DNA from: Haliscomenobacter sp040403615 | GTDB taxonomy: Bacteria > Bacteroidota > Bacteroidia > Chitinophagales > Saprospiraceae | Reading direction: 5' to 3' | Assembly (NCBI RefSeq): GCF_040403615.1 | Contig: NZ_JBBAKG010000005.1 | Span: forward strand, 62,001 to 126,000 | Length of the DNA stretch: 64,000 nt | Part shown: positions 55,363 through 63,743 of the stretch, piece after piece | Layout: every line of letters starts with the position of its first letter | Numbering within the stretch: position 1 is the first letter of the stretch | Made by a program: the position numbers and the translations under genes | The notes under the pieces: generated by a model | What the model saw: the letters and a program-made list of their open reading frames with translations, nothing else | Told to the model about the DNA's origin: nothing | Database searches by the model: none

Positions 55363-56730
55363 TTATACCTTTTCCGGGTTCGGGTGTATCCAGGGTTTGC
55401 GGTAAGGGCGCTGAAGCAAAGCATTGGCCTCTTTGTCGCCGATGATCTGTCGTTTGCTTGGATTATAAACCAGTTCCCGCCCGGTTTGCATGGACAGATT
55501 GGCCAAGATGCAACTGGCAGTAGAGATATGCCCTTCCTCTATATCGGCCACTGGCCGGCTTTTTTTGTCGATGGCTTCCAGGAAATTGAGCATGTGCAAA
55601 CGGGTTGCCGGAGCAGCATTCAATTCAATGCGTTCTTCGGTCAGGTCTTCGGGGTATTTTTCTTTTTCGTACACCACATCCATGTGGATTTTTTGCCCAT
55701 CACCATCTGGAATAAAATCATAGCGCATGGTACTGGCAATCAGGGTTCCTTTTTCTCCATAAATGGTAAATGACCAGGGGTAATCTGGGTTGGATGATGT
55801 ACCCCAACTGCGGTGCTGCCATACGCAATTCAATTCATCGTACTTGAAAACAGCAGTCTGCGTATCAGCAATATTGGATTTGCCTTCTTTTTGCACGTAA
55901 ATTCCTCCAGTCGATTCGATGGATTTGGGCCAGCCCAAATGCAGCATCCAGCGGACGGTATCAAACATGTGTACGCACATGTCCCCCATGATGCCGTTGC
56001 CATATTCCATAAACGTACGCCACCAGCGAATGTGGGGCAATCCATCGTAAGGGCGCATGGGCGCAGGGCCAGTCCACATTTCGTAGTCAAAAAAATCTGG
56101 AACGGGTTCAACCGGTGGATTGCCGTTGTTGCGCATGTGGTAGTAGCAACACATTTCTACGTGTGATACTTTACCCAACAGTCCAGCATCTACAATGTTT
56201 TTTTTGGCATCGATAAGGTGAGGGGTACTTTTGCGCTGAGTACCCACTTGTACCACCCGATTGTATTTGCGGGCGGCGGCAACCATCGCTTCGCCTTCCA
56301 TCACATCTACACTAATGGGCTTTTGCACATACACGTTGGCGCCAGCTTTAATTGCTTCGATGGCTTGCAGGGCATGCCAATGATCGGGTGTGCCGATCAA
56401 AACGATGTCCAGCTGATTTTCGGCCAGCATCTTGCGGTAGTCGCCATATAGCTTTGGCGTTTTACCCGATTTTTGGCGTTGACTAACCAGCTTGGCGGCT
56501 GCGTTCAACATATTTTTGTCTACATCACAAAGGGCGATTACCTCAACTGGCACGACCTGGATCAAGCGAAACAAATCACTTTTGCCGTACCAACCTGCGC
56601 CAATTAGTCCTACCCGCAAAGGAGCGAGCGGGTTGATCAAATCGATGCCGTATAAGCCTAGGCTGTTGAGCGCAAGCGTTGCGGCCGCACCTTTCAGAAA
56701 ATGTCTGCGATTGATGTTGAAGGTTTCCAT
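55363..56730 (-). CDS. Gfo/Idh/MocA family oxidoreductase with Tat signal
   Basis: About 455 residues from ATG 56730; the longer frame to 56826 lies in the inverted-repeat region. The N-terminus has a twin-arginine signal (NRRHFLKGAAATLALNSLGL), so it is exported folded with its cofactor. A Rossmann fold follows (RVGLIGAGWYGKSDLFRLIQ, then EVIALCDVDKNML), with the sugar-dehydrogenase substrate motif VYVQKPIS (Lys of the usual EKP) and a C-terminal Gfo/Idh/MocA domain (DMCVHMFDTVRWML). Exported members of this family act on sugars or glycosides. It is divergent from an AGE-family epimerase gene, which fits a carbohydrate role; its substrate is unknown. Confidence 0.9.
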   Translation of the reverse strand: METFNINRRHFLKGAAATLALNSLGLYGIDLINPLAPLRVGLIGAGWYGKSDLFRLIQVVPVEVIALCDVDKNMLNAAAKLVSQRQKSGKTPKLYGDYRKMLAENQLDIVLIGTPDHWHALQAIEAIKAGANVYVQKPISVDVMEGEAMVAAARKYNRVVQVGTQRKSTPHLIDAKKNIVDAGLLGKVSHVEMCCYYHMRNNGNPPVEPVPDFFDYEMWTGPAPMRPYDGLPHIRWWRTFMEYGNGIMGDMCVHMFDTVRWMLHLGWPKSIESTGGIYVQKEGKSNIADTQTAVFKYDELNCVWQHRSWGTSSNPDYPWSFTIYGEKGTLIASTMRYDFIPDGDGQKIHMDVVYEKEKYPEDLTEERIELNAAPATRLHMLNFLEAIDKKSRPVADIEEGHISTASCILANLSMQTGRELVYNPSKRQIIGDKEANALLQRPYRKPWIHPNPEKV

Positions 56731-57034
56731 AGGTATAGGATTGATGTTTAAAAACCTGGATCGAGCTATGTAGTGGGGCAAAAATAAGTGATCATTTTTC
56801 CTGAGCCAAAGGATTAGATAAGACACTTGAAATGAAACGTTTACTTATCTTATCCTCTGGCAAAATGATCACTTATTTTTTTATCGCCCCTGTGGTCAAT
56901 TGTACTTCCCAATGTAGGAAAAACTTCGCCCCTTTGGAAAGGTATGGAGATAAAAAACTTCTGCTTATCTTACCAGTAAGTTTGACTCAAATTACATCCC
57001 GATTTTTCTGCGTTAGTAATTAACCACTCTGCCC
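56731..57034. other. 304-base divergent intergenic region
   Basis: Shared upstream region of the oxidoreductase (- strand) and the AGE epimerase (+ strand). Contains the long inverted-repeat element 56775-56890 and, at 57003-57013, the TTTTTCTGCGTT motif also found before tex. No ORF. Confidence 0.5.
56775..56890. repeat. long inverted-repeat element with conserved loop (copy 2)
   Basis: Left arm 56775-56822 and right arm 56844-56890; about 35 of 47 positions pair, including AAATAAGTGATCATTTT, GGAT/ATCC and AGATAAG/CTTATCT blocks. The ends are GGGGC and GCCCC. The loop (56823-56843) contains CACTTGAAATGAAACGTT, matching the loop of copy 1 (37326-37444) except one base, while the stems are unrelated. 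Confidence 0.75.
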
Positions 57035-58390
57035 ATGCGCGTCCAACATCTATTTGCCCTTATCGCTTTGGCTCTCTTTCTGATTCAATGCAAAACGCCT
57101 GAGGTCGCCACCTCACCAGAGCGACTGGCCTTGGCAGACACGCTCGAAAATCGACTCAAAACCAATTTGGTGGAGGTTTGGTATCCTGCCGCGATTGATC
57201 AGGAATATGGAGGATACCTTTCTACATTCGATGCCAATTTCAAGCCCGTTGGCAATCAGGACAAAATGATCGTCTCCCAAGCCCGGCATCTTTGGAACAA
57301 TTCCAAAGCCGCCCAGCATTGGTCCAGTGAAAAAAAATACCGCGACTTTGCCCAGCATGGCTTTGTTTTTCTAAAAGACAAAATGTGGGACAAGACCCAC
57401 GGTGGATTCTTTTGGCAGGTAGATCGCGCTGGCGTACCTCGTGATTCTTCCAAAACGGCTTATGGCAATGCTTTTGGCTTGTATGCCGTATCGGCTTACT
57501 ACCTGAGCAGCAAAGACCCGGCGGCACTGGCCTTGGCCAAAAAATCCTTTGAATGGTTGGAGCGATACAGCCATGATCCGGTATACAAAGGCTATTACCA
57601 GCACCTGAGCAATAGAGGTGTGCACCAAAACAGAATACCTACCACACCTTCTACTTCTGAATTGGGCTACAAAGACCAAAACAGCTCCATCCATCTTTTG
57701 GAAGCGTTTACGGAATTGTACCAAATCTGGCCAGATCCTCTGGTCAAAGCCCGACTCGAAGAAATGCTCTTCCTGATTCGGGACAAAATCGTGAATGAAA
57801 AAGGGAACCTGATCTTGTTTTTTCAACCGGACTGGACTCCGGTGTCTTTTCGAGACTCCAGCCGGGCCAGTATCCTGCGCCACCACAACCTCGATCACGT
57901 ATCTTGGGGACACGACATCGAAACAGCGTACCTGCTGATGGAAGCTTCGCACATCGCTGGCATCAAGCACGATACCGCCACCTGGCGCATCGCCAAAAAA
58001 ATGACCGATCAATGCCTGACCCTGGGCTGGGATAATGCAGTAGGTGGTTTTTACGACGAAGGCTATTACTTCAAAACCGACGGGAACAAAATCACAATAA
58101 CCCAAGACACCAAAAATTGGTGGACGCAGGCCGAAGCACTGAATACACTGCTCATCATGACAGATCTTTATCCGCTTGATCCGTTGAATTATGATGCGAA
58201 GTTCAAAAAGCAATGGGCCTATATCGATACCTACTTGATCGACCACAAAAACGGAGAATGGTACGACAGCGGCCTCGACAAAGACCCAGAAAGTGCAACC
58301 CGCAACAAAGGCCATATCTGGAAAGCGGGTTATCACCAGTACCGATCTCTAGAGAACTGTATTGCGCGATTGAGAGAAACAATCCATTAA
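57035..58390 (+). CDS. AGE family sugar epimerase lipoprotein
   Basis: A 451-residue protein with a lipoprotein signal (LFALIALALFLIQC, lipobox LIQC). The body is an (alpha/alpha)6-barrel enzyme of the N-acylglucosamine/cellobiose 2-epimerase family: QARHLWNNSKAAQHW, DHVSWGHDIETAYLLMEASH, and the C-terminal KGHIWKAGYHQYRSLENCIA are typical. These enzymes epimerise sugars at C2; the His-rich active site fits a disaccharide or N-acyl-sugar 2-epimerase, but the substrate is not readable. Being lipid-anchored it acts in the periplasm, near the exported oxidoreductase encoded divergently, so the two may treat the same sugar. Confidence 0.87.
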   Translation: MRVQHLFALIALALFLIQCKTPEVATSPERLALADTLENRLKTNLVEVWYPAAIDQEYGGYLSTFDANFKPVGNQDKMIVSQARHLWNNSKAAQHWSSEKKYRDFAQHGFVFLKDKMWDKTHGGFFWQVDRAGVPRDSSKTAYGNAFGLYAVSAYYLSSKDPAALALAKKSFEWLERYSHDPVYKGYYQHLSNRGVHQNRIPTTPSTSELGYKDQNSSIHLLEAFTELYQIWPDPLVKARLEEMLFLIRDKIVNEKGNLILFFQPDWTPVSFRDSSRASILRHHNLDHVSWGHDIETAYLLMEASHIAGIKHDTATWRIAKKMTDQCLTLGWDNAVGGFYDEGYYFKTDGNKITITQDTKNWWTQAEALNTLLIMTDLYPLDPLNYDAKFKKQWAYIDTYLIDHKNGEWYDSGLDKDPESATRNKGHIWKAGYHQYRSLENCIARLRETIH

Positions 58391-58408
58391 CACTGGAGAT
58401 CGAGTGGA

Positions 58409-59674
58409 TCAAACTTGTTTTAGCTTAATTTCCCGCTCTACAAATAGTACCGTCATCAGCACCGATAGTACAAAATAGGCACCAACAAGGTACACCACCC
58501 ATGCACCCCAATGCTGGGTTGCACCAAACCAATCGCCCCCCGCCTGATAAATCAAGTACAGCCCCAGGGCAGATTTGAGGGCTTCAAAATACACCGCATA
58601 TGGGTTGCGATCCATCAATTCGGTGTAGGCAAATATGGCCAAAAACAGGAATCCGCCGTAGTAAAAAATCCCAGGAGAACCGATGTTGGCCAGATTGGCA
58701 AAGAAATACACCAATAGGAAATAATTGAAAAACATCTGTATCCAACTCCAGGCAACCAGCGCTGAAGAGGCGGAGGTATCGTATTTGTCAAAATGGTACA
58801 CATCCTTGATGTATTCCACCGGATATTGCTCGATCACATCAGCCGGGCGCCAACCCGTGGGCTTAAACCAAATCCTGATTTTATCCCCCCAGTTGCGGGT
58901 ATACCAGGCATCCTGAAGGAGCAACCAAAGGTGTTGGAAATTGATCTTGATGGGGTTCCAGGTGCGGACAGGTATGGTTACACCGTAAACCGGCGGAGAA
59001 GCGGGCAACTCTTCCTGAAAAGTGCCAAACCATCGATCCCAGAGAATGAATACTTGTCCGTAGTTTTTGTCCAGGTATTCCGGGTTGATGGCGTGGTGCA
59101 CGCGGTGATGAGAGGGCGTAACCAGAAAGTATTCCAGAAATCCCATCTTGCCAATGAGTTGGGTATGGTACCAATATTGCAAAAACAAATGCAAGGGGCC
59201 AATCACGGCCACAACTTCTAACGGGACACCCAAAAGCGCCGCAGGTAAAAGGAGAATCGCGAAGTAATTGACAAAAGAAGATATGGATTGCCGCAAAGCA
59301 CAGGAGAGGTTAAACTCCTCGCTGCTGTGGTGAATGACGTGGCGGTTCCACAAAAAGTTGATCTCATGCTCCCAACGGTGCACCCAATACCCTTGAAAAT
59401 CAACCACTACAAATCCTATCAGGAATGCCCAAATCGAATTACCTGGCAAATGGATCAGGGCTACACGCTGCACCAGCCATTGATAAGTGATGATGCTTAC
59501 TCCAATGCCCAATACATCCTTTACCACATTGGTGATCCCGGAAGAAAAACTGGACACACTGTCCAAACCTCGGATGACGTGGGCACCTCGGTACCATTCT
59601 ACCACTTTTTCAATCAAAAAAAGGAGGACAAAGATTGGCATCACAATGTTGAGTATTGCGCCGTAAGCTTCCAT
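58409..59674 (-). CDS. sterol desaturase / fatty acid hydroxylase family membrane protein
   Basis: About 421 residues from ATG 59674 (MEAYGAILNIVMPIFVLLFL). An integral membrane di-iron enzyme family: the His clusters are HRWEHE, HVIHHSSEEFN and HHRVHH, in the expected order, together with further His residues. Several membrane helices flank them, and an extra C-terminal set of four hydrophobic helices makes it longer than the family core of about 250 residues. Members hydroxylate or desaturate lipids such as sterols, carotenoids, fatty acids or cleave ether lipids; this long bacterial type is of the TMEM195-like kind. The product is not readable from sequence. It converges with the AGE epimerase gene. 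Confidence 0.85.
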   Translation of the reverse strand: MEAYGAILNIVMPIFVLLFLIEKVVEWYRGAHVIRGLDSVSSFSSGITNVVKDVLGIGVSIITYQWLVQRVALIHLPGNSIWAFLIGFVVVDFQGYWVHRWEHEINFLWNRHVIHHSSEEFNLSCALRQSISSFVNYFAILLLPAALLGVPLEVVAVIGPLHLFLQYWYHTQLIGKMGFLEYFLVTPSHHRVHHAINPEYLDKNYGQVFILWDRWFGTFQEELPASPPVYGVTIPVRTWNPIKINFQHLWLLLQDAWYTRNWGDKIRIWFKPTGWRPADVIEQYPVEYIKDVYHFDKYDTSASSALVAWSWIQMFFNYFLLVYFFANLANIGSPGIFYYGGFLFLAIFAYTELMDRNPYAVYFEALKSALGLYLIYQAGGDWFGATQHWGAWVVYLVGAYFVLSVLMTVLFVEREIKLKQV

Positions 59675-59766
59675 TTGCGATCTGCTTGCCCATAGCAAAT
59701 GAGGTCAAAACCCTGCAATTGCCCTGGAAGGTTAAAAATGCACCAATTTAGATATTTTTGTAATTA

Positions 59767-59790
59767 TCAACGCAGAAAAATCTGCGTTGA
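59767..59790. repeat. perfect hairpin TCAACGCAGA/TCTGCGTTGA
   Basis: Ten-base arms around AAAA, lying in the 140-base gap between the sterol-desaturase-like gene and aroQ. The half-site TCTGCGTT also occurs before tex (37435) and before the AGE epimerase (57007). It may be a terminator for aroQ on the - strand or a repeat remnant. Confidence 0.5.
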
Positions 59791-59814
59791 ATCTGCGTAA
59801 AAATCAATAATCCA

Positions 59815-60243
59815 TCATCGCTTCAACAAAAACTGAACCGCCAAATCATACCCCATCAAGCCACATCCCACAATAATGCCTGCGGCTTTGGGCGAAATGT
59901 AGGAATGGTGCCGAAAATGCTCGCGGGCATGCACATTGGAGATGTGGACTTCTACCACCGGGGTTTTCACGCCAGCAATGGCATCGTGCAAGGCAATTGA
60001 AGTGTGCGTATACGCTCCGGCATTGAGTACGATCCCCAGATATTCGACATCGAACCCAACTTCATGAATTTTATCCACCAAACTGCCTTCGTGATTGCTC
60101 TGAAAATAATCAATCGAAACTTCAGGGAATGCCTTTCTCAACAAGAGCAGGTAGTCTTCGAAAGTTTGACTGCCGTAAATTTCGGGTTCACGTTTTCCCA
60201 ATAAATTCAAGTTGGGGCCATTGAGGATGAGTATTTTTTTCAT
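59815..60243 (-). CDS. aroQ: 3-dehydroquinate dehydratase, type II
   Basis: About 142 residues from ATG 60243 (MKKILILNGPNLNLLGKREP); the TTG 30 bases earlier is less likely. Catalyses the third step of the shikimate pathway, dehydrating 3-dehydroquinate. Type II signatures: NGPNLNLLG at the N-terminus with the flexible lid (KREPEIYGSQTFEDY, catalytic Arg/Tyr), QSNHEGSLVDKIHE, LNAGAYTHTSIALHDAI and EVHISNVHAREHFRHHSYIS (catalytic His). Full length, dodecameric cytoplasmic enzyme in the family. It precedes queE's stop region; queE lies upstream on the same strand with a 130-base gap. Confidence 0.96.
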   Translation of the reverse strand: MKKILILNGPNLNLLGKREPEIYGSQTFEDYLLLLRKAFPEVSIDYFQSNHEGSLVDKIHEVGFDVEYLGIVLNAGAYTHTSIALHDAIAGVKTPVVEVHISNVHAREHFRHHSYISPKAAGIIVGCGLMGYDLAVQFLLKR

Positions 60244-60266
60244 TGTTGCCGTATTTGACTCACTTA

Positions 60267-60330
60267 GGGGCAATAAAGATGATGATTTTTTTAGTTTGTT
60301 GTCCCAATTTTGTTTTTATTGCCTCAAACC
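60267..60330. repeat. GGGGCAATAAA ... TTTTTATTGCC inverted repeat
   Basis: Left arm GGGGCAATAAA (60267-60277), right arm TTTTTATTGCC near 60312-60322, between queE and aroQ. Arm sequence resembles the motif at 25737. It could end queE transcription on the - strand. Confidence 0.45.
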
Positions 60331-60372
60331 TACGTCACCCAAAATAGCAGGAAACAAACTATTTTCTAGCGC

Positions 60373-61008
60373 TTACGCAATCCCCAATATCTTGTGCGTT
60401 TGCAAGCTCAAACTCCACTTTGGATGCCGCAAGCAATACTCCAATGTCAAGCGCGTATGGTGCTTGACGTCAACGCCATCCATGGGTTGGAGGTAGAAGT
60501 GATTAAAATGGAATCCTGCAAAGCGCTCTGGTTCTGCTCCCGCTTGGGGGTACACGAGTTTGAGCTCATGCCCGGTTTGAATCAGGATTTCGGTATTGGC
60601 TTTGGGGCTCATGCAGATCCAGTCCAATCCTGCTGGCGCTGCAATCGTGCCATTGGTTTCAACCGCCACCTCCAAGTCTCGCTGGTGAAAAGCTTCTATC
60701 AGGGGTTCATCCAATTGAAGGAGGGGTTCACCACCGGTACACACCACGTAAGGTTTTCCTACCTGAGGGTCCGGCCACATGCTGATCACCAGCTCTGCCA
60801 ATTCCCCAGCGTTGTATTTGCCTCCATTTTCGCCATCAATACCCCAAAAATCGGTGTCGCAAAACTGGCAGATGGCTTTGGCGCGGTCTTCCTCCCGACC
60901 CGACCAGAGGTTGCAGCCCGAAAAACGACAAAACACTGCCGGACGGCCCGATTGGGCGCCTTCCCCTTGCAGGGTATAAAATATTTCTTTGATTTTGTAA
61001 GTAGTCAT
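60373..61008 (-). CDS. queE: 7-carboxy-7-deazaguanine synthase
   Basis: A 211-residue radical SAM enzyme of the queuosine/deazapurine pathway, converting 6-carboxytetrahydropterin to 7-carboxy-7-deazaguanine. The iron-sulfur motif is the QueE-type extended form: CNLWSGREEDRAKAICQFCD, that is C-x14-C-x2-C. The start FYTLQGEGAQSGRPAVFCRF and the later CTGGEPLLQLDEPLI and ETNGT blocks are typical. Full length. It is divergent from the arabinose operon with a 166-base gap. Other queuosine genes are not in the window. Confidence 0.95.
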   Translation of the reverse strand: MTTYKIKEIFYTLQGEGAQSGRPAVFCRFSGCNLWSGREEDRAKAICQFCDTDFWGIDGENGGKYNAGELAELVISMWPDPQVGKPYVVCTGGEPLLQLDEPLIEAFHQRDLEVAVETNGTIAAPAGLDWICMSPKANTEILIQTGHELKLVYPQAGAEPERFAGFHFNHFYLQPMDGVDVKHHTRLTLEYCLRHPKWSLSLQTHKILGIA

Positions 61009-61174
61009 GTCTTCAATTTGCGGTGCAAAGCTAAGGGGATTGATTTAATTTATCCAGTACCAATTCGAACTCCAAAAATTGATCTTTCTTTGGAAAAAAA
61101 AGCGACGGTATTGGTATTTAAATCTATAATTGTTACTTTCACTTTTATTATCGCAAGCCCTAAAGGAATTAGAG

Positions 61175-62839
61175 ATGAAACAATACGTACTCGGAGCAGA
61201 TTTTGGTACCGATTCGGTGCGCGCTGTGCTGATTGATACGGCCAATGGTGCCGAGTTGGCCAGCGCGGTCAGTCACTACCCGCGTTGGAAAAAAGGCCTG
61301 TACTGCCAGCCTGCTCAAAATCAATTTCGCCAACATCCTCTTGATTATATCGAAAGCCTGGAAGACGCCATCAAGCACACCCTGGCCAAACTGCCGGATT
61401 TTGATCCGCATGCTGTGGTTGCCATTACCGTGGACACCACTGGCTCTACCCCAGTGGCAGTTGACCAAAGTGGTACCCCCTTGGCGTTGCTGCCCGATTT
61501 TGCCGAAAATCCAAATGGTATGTTCATCCTTTGGAAAGACCATACCGCCATTGCTGAAGCTGCCGAAATCAACCACAAATCCCGCACCTGGGGTGGCCTT
61601 AATTATACCATGTACGAAGGCGGCATTTATTCTTCTGAGTGGTTTTGGGCAAAAATCATGCATACCGTACGCAGCGATGAACAGGTAAACCAGGCTGCCT
61701 ATTCCTGGATGGAGCATTGCGACTGGATTACCCACCTCTTGATTGGAGGAACTGATGCCCTGGCTACCAAACGCAGTAGATGTGCAGCTGGCCACAAGGC
61801 CATGTGGCACGAATCCTGGGGTGGCTTGCCTTCCGAAGAATTTTTGACCCACCTGGAACCCAAACTGGCCGGATTGCGCGATCGACTTTATACGGATACC
61901 TACACTGCTGATCAAGTTGCGGGAAAACTGTGTTCCGAATGGGCGCTACGCCTGGGTTTGCACCAAGACGTAGCGATCAGCGTAGGCACTTTTGATGCGC
62001 ATGCTGGTGCTGTGGGCGGCGAGGCCGAAGCGTATACCTTGGTGAAAGTAATGGGGACCTCTACTTGCGACATGCTGGTAGCGCCCCTCCACGAGGTACA
62101 AGACAAACTCGTACGTGGCATTTGCGGCCAGGTGGATGGCTCTATCGTACCCGGCATGATGGGAATGGAAGCGGGTCAATCTGCTTTCGGCGATTTGCTG
62201 GCCTGGTTCAAACAAGTGCTGATTTGGCCCATGCAGCAACTTTTACCCAAATCAGCGCTATTGGATGAGTCCACCAAAACAGCTTTGCTGGAAGAACTCG
62301 AAGACCAACTCATCGCTGAGCTCAGTGCTGCCGCTGCTGCAATTCCCGTTGCTCAAACTGGCATCATCGCCCTCGATTGGGTCAACGGACGCCGCACCCC
62401 CGATGCAGATCAAAGCCTCAAAGGGGCAATCATGGGCTTGAACATGGGCTCAGATGCTCCGGCTATTTTTAAGGCGCTGGTGGAAGCCATTTGTTTTGGT
62501 TCTAAAAAAATTGTCGACCGTTTTGAGTCAGAAGGCATTCCCATCAAAGCCGTAGTGGGCATGGGTGGAGTAGCCAAAAAATCAGACCTGGTGATGCAAA
62601 CGCTGGCAGATGTGCTGAATCGCCCCATCAAAATTGCCCGCTCGGAACAAGCTCCAGCCCTGGGTGCAGCCATGTATGCCGCAGTCGCAGGGGGCATTTA
62701 CCCGGATGTGGCCAGCGCGAGCAAGGCGATGGGCAATGGATTTGACAAAATTTACCAACCAATCCCTGCAAATGCACTGCAATACGATAAGTTGTACGCA
62801 GCCTATGGCAAATTTGGAGATTTTGTGGAAGGAAAATAG
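61175..62839 (+). CDS. araB: ribulokinase
   Basis: About 554 residues from ATG 61175 (MKQYVLGADFGTDSVRAVLI); the TTG at 61130 is not favoured. An FGGY-family sugar kinase that phosphorylates L-ribulose to L-ribulose 5-phosphate in arabinose catabolism. Seen: phosphate-binding loop GADFGTDSVR, VDTTGSTPVAVD, the substrate region YEGGIYSSEWFWAKIMHTVR, GTFDAHAGAVGGEAEAY, and the C-terminal adenosine motif VVGMGGVAKKSDLVMQTLAD. First gene of araB-araD-araA; araD starts 15 bases after its stop. No AraC-type regulator gene lies in the window. Confidence 0.95.
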   Translation: MKQYVLGADFGTDSVRAVLIDTANGAELASAVSHYPRWKKGLYCQPAQNQFRQHPLDYIESLEDAIKHTLAKLPDFDPHAVVAITVDTTGSTPVAVDQSGTPLALLPDFAENPNGMFILWKDHTAIAEAAEINHKSRTWGGLNYTMYEGGIYSSEWFWAKIMHTVRSDEQVNQAAYSWMEHCDWITHLLIGGTDALATKRSRCAAGHKAMWHESWGGLPSEEFLTHLEPKLAGLRDRLYTDTYTADQVAGKLCSEWALRLGLHQDVAISVGTFDAHAGAVGGEAEAYTLVKVMGTSTCDMLVAPLHEVQDKLVRGICGQVDGSIVPGMMGMEAGQSAFGDLLAWFKQVLIWPMQQLLPKSALLDESTKTALLEELEDQLIAELSAAAAAIPVAQTGIIALDWVNGRRTPDADQSLKGAIMGLNMGSDAPAIFKALVEAICFGSKKIVDRFESEGIPIKAVVGMGGVAKKSDLVMQTLADVLNRPIKIARSEQAPALGAAMYAAVAGGIYPDVASASKAMGNGFDKIYQPIPANALQYDKLYAAYGKFGDFVEGK

Positions 62840-62854
62840 AAAAAAAGAAACAGT

Positions 62855-63556
62855 ATGATCAGTCCTTATCAACACCTCAAAGAAGCCTGTTACGAAGCCA
62901 ATATGCAGTTGCCCCAATTGGGTCTGGTGCTTTTCACTTTTGGCAATGCCAGCGTGGTGGATCGGGCGGCGGGCGTTTTTGCCATCAAACCCAGTGGAGT
63001 GCCTTATGCAACCTTGCGCGCCGAAGACATCGTAATCCTCGACTTTGAAGCCAATGTGGTCGAAGGCAACAAACGCCCTTCTTCAGATACCAAAACCCAC
63101 GCGGTGTTGTACAAGCATTGGGACAAAATCGGCGGCATCGTACACACCCATTCTACTTATGCCACTGCCTGGGCACAAACTCAGTTGGACATTCCCATCC
63201 TGGGCACTACCCACGCGGATCACCTCACCGTAGATGTACCCTGCGCACCGCCTATGGATGATGCCATGATCCAGGGCAATTATGAGTATGAAACGGGATT
63301 TCAGATCATCAATGATTTTAAACGCCGCAGTCACAGCTATGAAGAGGTAGAAATGATCCTGGTGGGCAATCATGCGCCGTTTACCTGGGGCAAAACCGTG
63401 GAGAAAGCAGTGTACAACAGTGCTGTACTGGAGGAAGTAGCCCGCATGGCCTACCTCAGCGTCACCATTCGTCCCGATGTGCCCCGCTTAAAGGAGGCAT
63501 TGATTCAAAAACATTACCAACGAAAACACGGAACAGGCGCCTATTATGGACAATAA
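62855..63556 (+). CDS. araD: L-ribulose-5-phosphate 4-epimerase
   Basis: A 233-residue class II aldolase-fold enzyme converting L-ribulose 5-phosphate to D-xylulose 5-phosphate. Zinc ligands are in IVHTHSTYATAWAQTQ (two His) and GNHAPFTWG (third His); FTFGNASVVDRAAGVFAIKP and LGTTHADHLTVDVPC are family hallmarks. Full length. Its stop codon TAA is also the first three bases of a 161-base inverted-repeat element that separates it from araA. Confidence 0.95.
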   Translation: MISPYQHLKEACYEANMQLPQLGLVLFTFGNASVVDRAAGVFAIKPSGVPYATLRAEDIVILDFEANVVEGNKRPSSDTKTHAVLYKHWDKIGGIVHTHSTYATAWAQTQLDIPILGTTHADHLTVDVPCAPPMDDAMIQGNYEYETGFQIINDFKRRSHSYEEVEMILVGNHAPFTWGKTVEKAVYNSAVLEEVARMAYLSVTIRPDVPRLKEALIQKHYQRKHGTGAYYGQ

Positions 63557-63714
63557 GTAGTTGTCCACATTAAATCAATCATTTTGAAGGGCTATTTTTT
63601 CCTCATCCTTCGTTAAAAAGCCTCGCCGATGCCCTGCATCGCCTACGTTTTTTGCCTCGGCTGCGAAAAAAATAGCCGCTTCAAAAGTGATCATTTAATG
63701 TGGACAACTACTTA
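63554..63714. mobile_element. MITE-like element between araD and araA
   Basis: A 161-base element with long terminal inverted repeats. The outer 22 bases at each end (63554-63575 and 63693-63714) pair perfectly and contain AAGTAGTTGTCCACATTAAA; pairing goes on imperfectly for about 25 more bases (TTTTGAAG, GGCTATTTTTT). The core holds a smaller CGATG/CATCG hairpin near 63627-63641. It encodes no protein. It sits inside the arabinose operon, and if transcribed would fold into a long hairpin between araD and araA. Confidence 0.75.
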
Positions 63715-63743
63715 ACCCTGCGGGCCGCCCCAACATTCAAAAT

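Noticed and set aside
57371..58336. Long - strand open frame (321 codons) opposite the AGE epimerase gene
   Set aside because: Antisense shadow of a clear enzyme gene; repetitive Phe/Val/Ile content typical of such frames.
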